This document shows positions 13,438-15,984 of a DNA stretch of 15,984 nucleotides, piece after piece. Where the stretch lies: assembly GCA_964614585.1 (NCBI GenBank), contig CAZTLW010000045.1:1-15984 (forward strand), in the 5' to 3' direction. The translations under genes were made by a program, and so were the position numbers. The notes beneath the pieces were generated by a model. It saw nothing but the letters and a program-made list of their open reading frames with translations. It had not been told where the DNA came from and ran no database searches. This stretch comes from JAHEFX01 sp964614585 (GTDB taxonomy: Bacteria > Actinomycetota > Acidimicrobiia > Spongiisociales > JAENVV01). Every line of letters begins with the position of its first letter. The stretch's first letter is position 1.

Positions 13438-14064
13438 CTACTCCCCCTCGACCTCCACCACCACGTGACCCGTCTTCACGAGCAGTTGGAGGAACTCGCC
13501 GGCGACGGCATTCATCTTCGCCGCCCCCAGCACCGCCTGGTTCTGCTCGAGGTGGTCCATCCCGGCCCGGATGATGTGCGACAGGCTGATCACGTGCTTG
13601 TCCACCCGGTCGGACTGGCCGAAGGCCACCAACCGCACCTGCAGGGTCGCCCCCCGAGCCGTCGCGACCCGGTGGATCAGCTTCCCGGACGCCAGGTCGT
13701 CGAGCGCCTCGTCGACCCCGCCGGGTGGGAACAGCCACCGCACCCGGTGCAGGACCGAGTGGATGGCCTCACGGCTCCGCAGGCCCCGGTTCAGCCGGGC
13801 CTCGCCCTGTTTGACCTCCCCGATGATCAGGTCGACCACATCGGGCTCGTCGATCAGGAGCGGGTCGTGCATGAGGACGAGCTCGGGGTGGCGGTCGACC
13901 TGGCGAGGCGGCAGCACGTCGCCCGGGAATCGCAGGCCGACGATGTCGATGTCGGTCACGTTGCGGTACTCGCCCCGGACCCGGCGGATGACCGGGATCT
14001 CCGAGAGCGTCAGGTACCCATTCGCCCGCAGGTAGGTCTCGACGAGGCTGACGGCGATGTCCAT
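13438..14064 (-). CDS. Small protein with PD-(D/E)xK nuclease-like signature
   Basis: A 208-residue protein that I do not recognise by name. The first 90 residues show the layout of a PD-(D/E)xK nuclease core: a helix with E9 (LVETYLRANGYLT), a strand with acidic residues (VTDIDIVGLRF, D38 and D40), and LIIGEVKQGEARLN with E83-x-K85. The order helix-E, strand-D, strand-ExK fits this superfamily, with an insertion at about 46-75. The C-terminal half (VRLVAFGQSDRVDKHVISLSHI, then helices) has no known motif. There is no methyltransferase, helicase or toxin-antitoxin partner beside it. The start ATG 14064 follows a TAGGCT box by 8 nt. The frame runs open upstream to 14148 but that part lies within the acyltransferase gene end and is less likely. 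Confidence 0.7.
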   Translation of the reverse strand: MDIAVSLVETYLRANGYLTLSEIPVIRRVRGEYRNVTDIDIVGLRFPGDVLPPRQVDRHPELVLMHDPLLIDEPDVVDLIIGEVKQGEARLNRGLRSREAIHSVLHRVRWLFPPGGVDEALDDLASGKLIHRVATARGATLQVRLVAFGQSDRVDKHVISLSHIIRAGMDHLEQNQAVLGAAKMNAVAGEFLQLLVKTGHVVVEVEGE

Positions 14065-14072
14065 GCCGCCCG

Positions 14073-14078
14073 AGCCTA
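14073..14078 (-). promoter_or_regulatory. Candidate -10 box (TAGGCT) overlapping the acyltransferase stop codon
   Basis: On the minus strand TAGGCT lies 8 nt before ATG 14064. Its first three bases, TAG, are the stop codon of the upstream acyltransferase gene, so one short sequence appears to serve both purposes. The nuclease-like gene may therefore be transcribed both by read-through and from its own nearly leaderless promoter. Confidence 0.5.
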
Positions 14079-15089
14079 TGGCGTCGCGGCCTCGGCCCGT
14101 TTCTCGCCGATCCAGCGGTCGACCTCGGCCCACCACCGGAAGAGCCACTCGATCTCGGCCTCGCGGTCACCGGCCGGAGCCCGCTCGGAGGGATCGAGGT
14201 CCCACGACCGCACCCAGACGGGGTTCTGGAACGGGACCGCCCCGATCGCCTGCTTGATGCCCTGGATGTCCTCGAGGCCGGTGTGGCCGAGCATGACCAC
14301 GGAAGCATCGGGGGCGGCATCGAGCGCCGTCAGGGCACCGTTGGGACGCGGCGGCAGCAGGTTCGGCATCGCCTTGGCGGCCTCTGCGTAGGCGGCGAGG
14401 CCCTTCTGCTCGAGCGACGTGATGGCCTTCTCCCTCCGGCCCGTGGTGAAGTTCCCGCCCTCGGGGAACAGCAGGAACGCCCCATCGTCGCCCATGCCCG
14501 AGGCGAGTTCGGCGATCGATGCCAGCTCGGCGTCCCGGCTGCCGTGGCCCACGAAGTGGAACGGGACCCGGTTGGCGGCGACGTCGACGAAGGGGTCCCA
14601 CTGGAGGGCCGCCTTGGCGACGATCCGGGGCCGACGGGCTCGCGCCAGCAGACCGTTGACGATGAGCAGGGAGTCGGCCGGGCCGGCGTGGCGGGCGAAG
14701 AGGAGCACCCGCCCCTCGGGCAGGCCCTCGGACAATTCGTCGGTGCGGATGTCGAGGCCGAGAGCGTGGGACAGCATCCACACCGCGGTGCCGAGCCACA
14801 GGCCGAGCAGGGCGTAGTGGATGTCCTCGAAGATCCGGAACCGGAAGAAGGCGCCGAACCCCCCGAGGATCCACAGCAGGAACAGGGCGAAGATCCCCAC
14901 CACCTCGAAGAACGCCCACACGAAGCCCAGCGTCACGATGCGCGTGAACCTGAAGCGATTGCGAACCGCCAGGTCGATGAGGAAGGCGGTCAGGATCGCC
15001 AACGGGAAGATCGCCTCTGCCGCGAGGGCGAGGACGATGAAGAGTGGCACCGTGGTGAAGCGGCGGACCAGCTTGGGGGGCGGGTTCAC
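14076..15089 (-). CDS. PlsC-like membrane acyltransferase
   Basis: A 337-residue protein with hydrophobic segments at about 12-40, 52-82 and 92-110, followed by a soluble acyltransferase domain. The HxxxxD catalytic motif is present as H134-AGPA-D139 in FARHAGPADSLL, and the second motif as FPEGGNFT (208-215), the equivalent of FPEGT in LPLAT proteins. The family transfers acyl groups to lysophospholipid or glycerol-phosphate-type acceptors at the membrane; here the usual NH before the motif is RH and EGT is EGG, so the acceptor is uncertain. The GTG start at 15089 has a TAGGCT box exactly 6 nt upstream. It is divergent from a patatin-like phospholipase gene, making a plausible deacylation/reacylation pair. 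Confidence 0.87.
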   Translation of the reverse strand: MNPPPKLVRRFTTVPLFIVLALAAEAIFPLAILTAFLIDLAVRNRFRFTRIVTLGFVWAFFEVVGIFALFLLWILGGFGAFFRFRIFEDIHYALLGLWLGTAVWMLSHALGLDIRTDELSEGLPEGRVLLFARHAGPADSLLIVNGLLARARRPRIVAKAALQWDPFVDVAANRVPFHFVGHGSRDAELASIAELASGMGDDGAFLLFPEGGNFTTGRREKAITSLEQKGLAAYAEAAKAMPNLLPPRPNGALTALDAAPDASVVMLGHTGLEDIQGIKQAIGAVPFQNPVWVRSWDLDPSERAPAGDREAEIEWLFRWWAEVDRWIGEKRAEAATP

Positions 15090-15095
15090 GGCGCC

Positions 15096-15101
15096 AGCCT
15101 A
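15096..15101 (-). promoter_or_regulatory. Candidate -10 box (TAGGCT), leaderless start of the acyltransferase gene
   Basis: TAGGCT on the minus strand ends 6 nt before GTG 15089. It mirrors the box of the patatin gene on the other strand; 27 bp separate the two hexamers, so the upstream promoter regions overlap. Confidence 0.6.
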
Positions 15102-15128
15102 CGGAACGGGCTACCGGGTCGGGCGCCG

Positions 15129-15134
15129 TAGGCT
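15129..15134 (+). promoter_or_regulatory. Candidate -10 box (TAGGCT), leaderless start of the patatin gene
   Basis: TAGGCT ends 6 nt before ATG 15141, identical in sequence and spacing to the boxes of the LOG and acyltransferase genes. There is no Shine-Dalgarno. Confidence 0.6.
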
Positions 15135-15140
15135 CGCCGG

Positions 15141-15983
15141 ATGCGAGCATTCGTGCTGGGTGGTGGCGGCAACCGCGGGGCCTACGAGGTCGGGATGCTG
15201 GAGGCCCTCGTGGAACGGGGCATCCACCCCGACTTCGTGGTGGGTACCTCCATCGGGGCGGTGAACGGCGCCGCCATCGCCGCCGACCCCACCATCGGCG
15301 GCGCCCACCGTCTCGCCGACCACTGGCTGCGGGTGTCGGACGACAACCCGTTCGAGTTGTCGCTGTGGCGCACCGCGGCGACCGCCCTGCGATCCCGCAC
15401 CCATCTCATCGAGCCGGGCCCGGCCGAGGAGTTCGTGCGGTCGATCGTCGGCGTCGAACGGATCGAGGACCTGCGGGTGCCGTTCGCCACGGTGGCGGCC
15501 TGCATCGAGTCCTCGACGGAGGAGTGGTTCACCGAGGGTCCGGTGGTGGACGCCGTGATGGCGTCGGCGGCACTGCCGGGGGTCTTCCCGCCCCGGGTCA
15601 TCGACGGCAAGCACTACCTCGACGGGGGGTTGGTCAACTCGATCCCGGTGGAGCGGGCCATCGAGCGGGGGGCGAAGGAACTGTTCGTGCTCCAGGTCGG
15701 CCACATCTCCGAGCCGCTGGAGCCGCCGTCGAACCCGTTCGAGTTGGCGATGGTGGCGTTCGAGGTGTCACGTCGACACCGCTTCCTCGGCGAGATCGCG
15801 GCCGTGCCCGAGGAGGTGACGGTGCACGTCCTCCCGACGGGCGAGGAGGGCCGGGGGAGTTTCAACGACCCGGCCAAGCTGAAGGTGACGGACACCTCGT
15901 CGGTCCGCCGCCGGATCGAGCGGGCCCATGAGGCCACCCACGAGTACCTCAAGGCCCACGGCTACCCCCTCACCACCCCCTGA
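15141..15983 (+). CDS. Patatin-like phospholipase
   Basis: A complete 280-residue protein with its stop 1 nt before the window end. The oxyanion loop GGGNRGAYEVG (8-18), the nucleophile elbow GTSIG (35-39, Ser37) and the catalytic Asp in LDGGLVNSIP (D161, DGG 161-163) give the Ser-Asp dyad of patatin/NTE-type lipases. ASAALPGVFPP (141-151) is the usual segment before the DGG motif. No signal peptide or membrane helix is seen, so it is probably cytoplasmic or membrane-associated, hydrolysing phospholipid or other acyl esters. It shares a divergent promoter region with the PlsC-like gene. Confidence 0.92.
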   Translation: MRAFVLGGGGNRGAYEVGMLEALVERGIHPDFVVGTSIGAVNGAAIAADPTIGGAHRLADHWLRVSDDNPFELSLWRTAATALRSRTHLIEPGPAEEFVRSIVGVERIEDLRVPFATVAACIESSTEEWFTEGPVVDAVMASAALPGVFPPRVIDGKHYLDGGLVNSIPVERAIERGAKELFVLQVGHISEPLEPPSNPFELAMVAFEVSRRHRFLGEIAAVPEEVTVHVLPTGEEGRGSFNDPAKLKVTDTSSVRRRIERAHEATHEYLKAHGYPLTTP

Positions 15984-15984
15984 C

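Noticed and set aside
11720..13738. Long minus-strand open frame (about 672 codons) opposite the TIGR03084-like and BtpA genes
   Set aside because: It runs antisense to two clear families and through the repeat in the 13323-13437 spacer; composition is that of a GC-rich shadow frame.

Overview
The window is about 16 kb of very GC-rich, densely packed bacterial chromosome. The codon bias is strongly G/C at third positions. Gene content (TIGR03084-type DinB/MDMPI-fold protein, mycobacterial-like M16 peptidase next to dapB, DUF4230 and DUF4015 proteins) and recurrent leaderless-type starts (a TANNNT box 6-8 nt before ATG/GTG) point to Actinomycetota. My best guess is class Acidimicrobiia, but that is an inference from style and not from a marker gene. 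There is no phage, plasmid, CRISPR, rRNA or tRNA signal.

Layout. (1) 1-3681, minus strand, read right to left: an M16 zinc peptidase, dapB (lysine/diaminopimelate pathway), a small four-helix membrane protein and a DUF4015 glycosidase-like secreted/lipoprotein cut by the window edge. Two successive 4-nt stop/start overlaps and a 17-nt gap indicate one operon. (2) 3682-4084: a gene-free spacer full of GC-rich palindromes, including a MITE-like element with near-perfect 23-bp terminal inverted repeats. (3) 4085-6602, minus strand: a tight operon of MaoC-type hydratase, kynureninase and an epoxide-hydrolase-like alpha/beta hydrolase. (4) 6603-6680: a divergent promoter region centred on a perfect 19-bp palindrome, a likely repressor operator. 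(5) 6681-7370, plus strand: a membrane-anchored DUF4230 protein, followed by a large hairpin element (7374-7453). (6) 7495-10624, plus strand: a two-gene unit of a CobT/NorD-like protein (HExxH motif plus VWA/MIDAS domain) and a MoxR/CobS-like AAA+ protein whose Walker A and Walker B motifs are both altered. (7) 10666-13322, plus strand: a LOG-family protein, a TIGR03084-like protein and a BtpA-family protein. (8) 13323-13437: a convergent spacer holding a second copy of the repeat found in the 3682-4084 spacer. (9) 13438-15089, minus strand: a small protein with a PD-(D/E)xK nuclease-like signature and a PlsC-like acyltransferase. (10) 15141-15983, plus strand: a patatin-like phospholipase, divergent from the acyltransferase.

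How the genes may work together. M16/dapB is a known actinobacterial neighbourhood. The maoC-kynU-hydrolase operon looks catabolic and controlled by the palindrome. The VWA/AAA pair resembles chaperone or metal-insertase pairs (CobT/CobS, NorD/NorQ) but has no recognisable client enzyme beside it. The acyltransferase and patatin form a divergent lipid-remodelling pair with mirror-image promoters.
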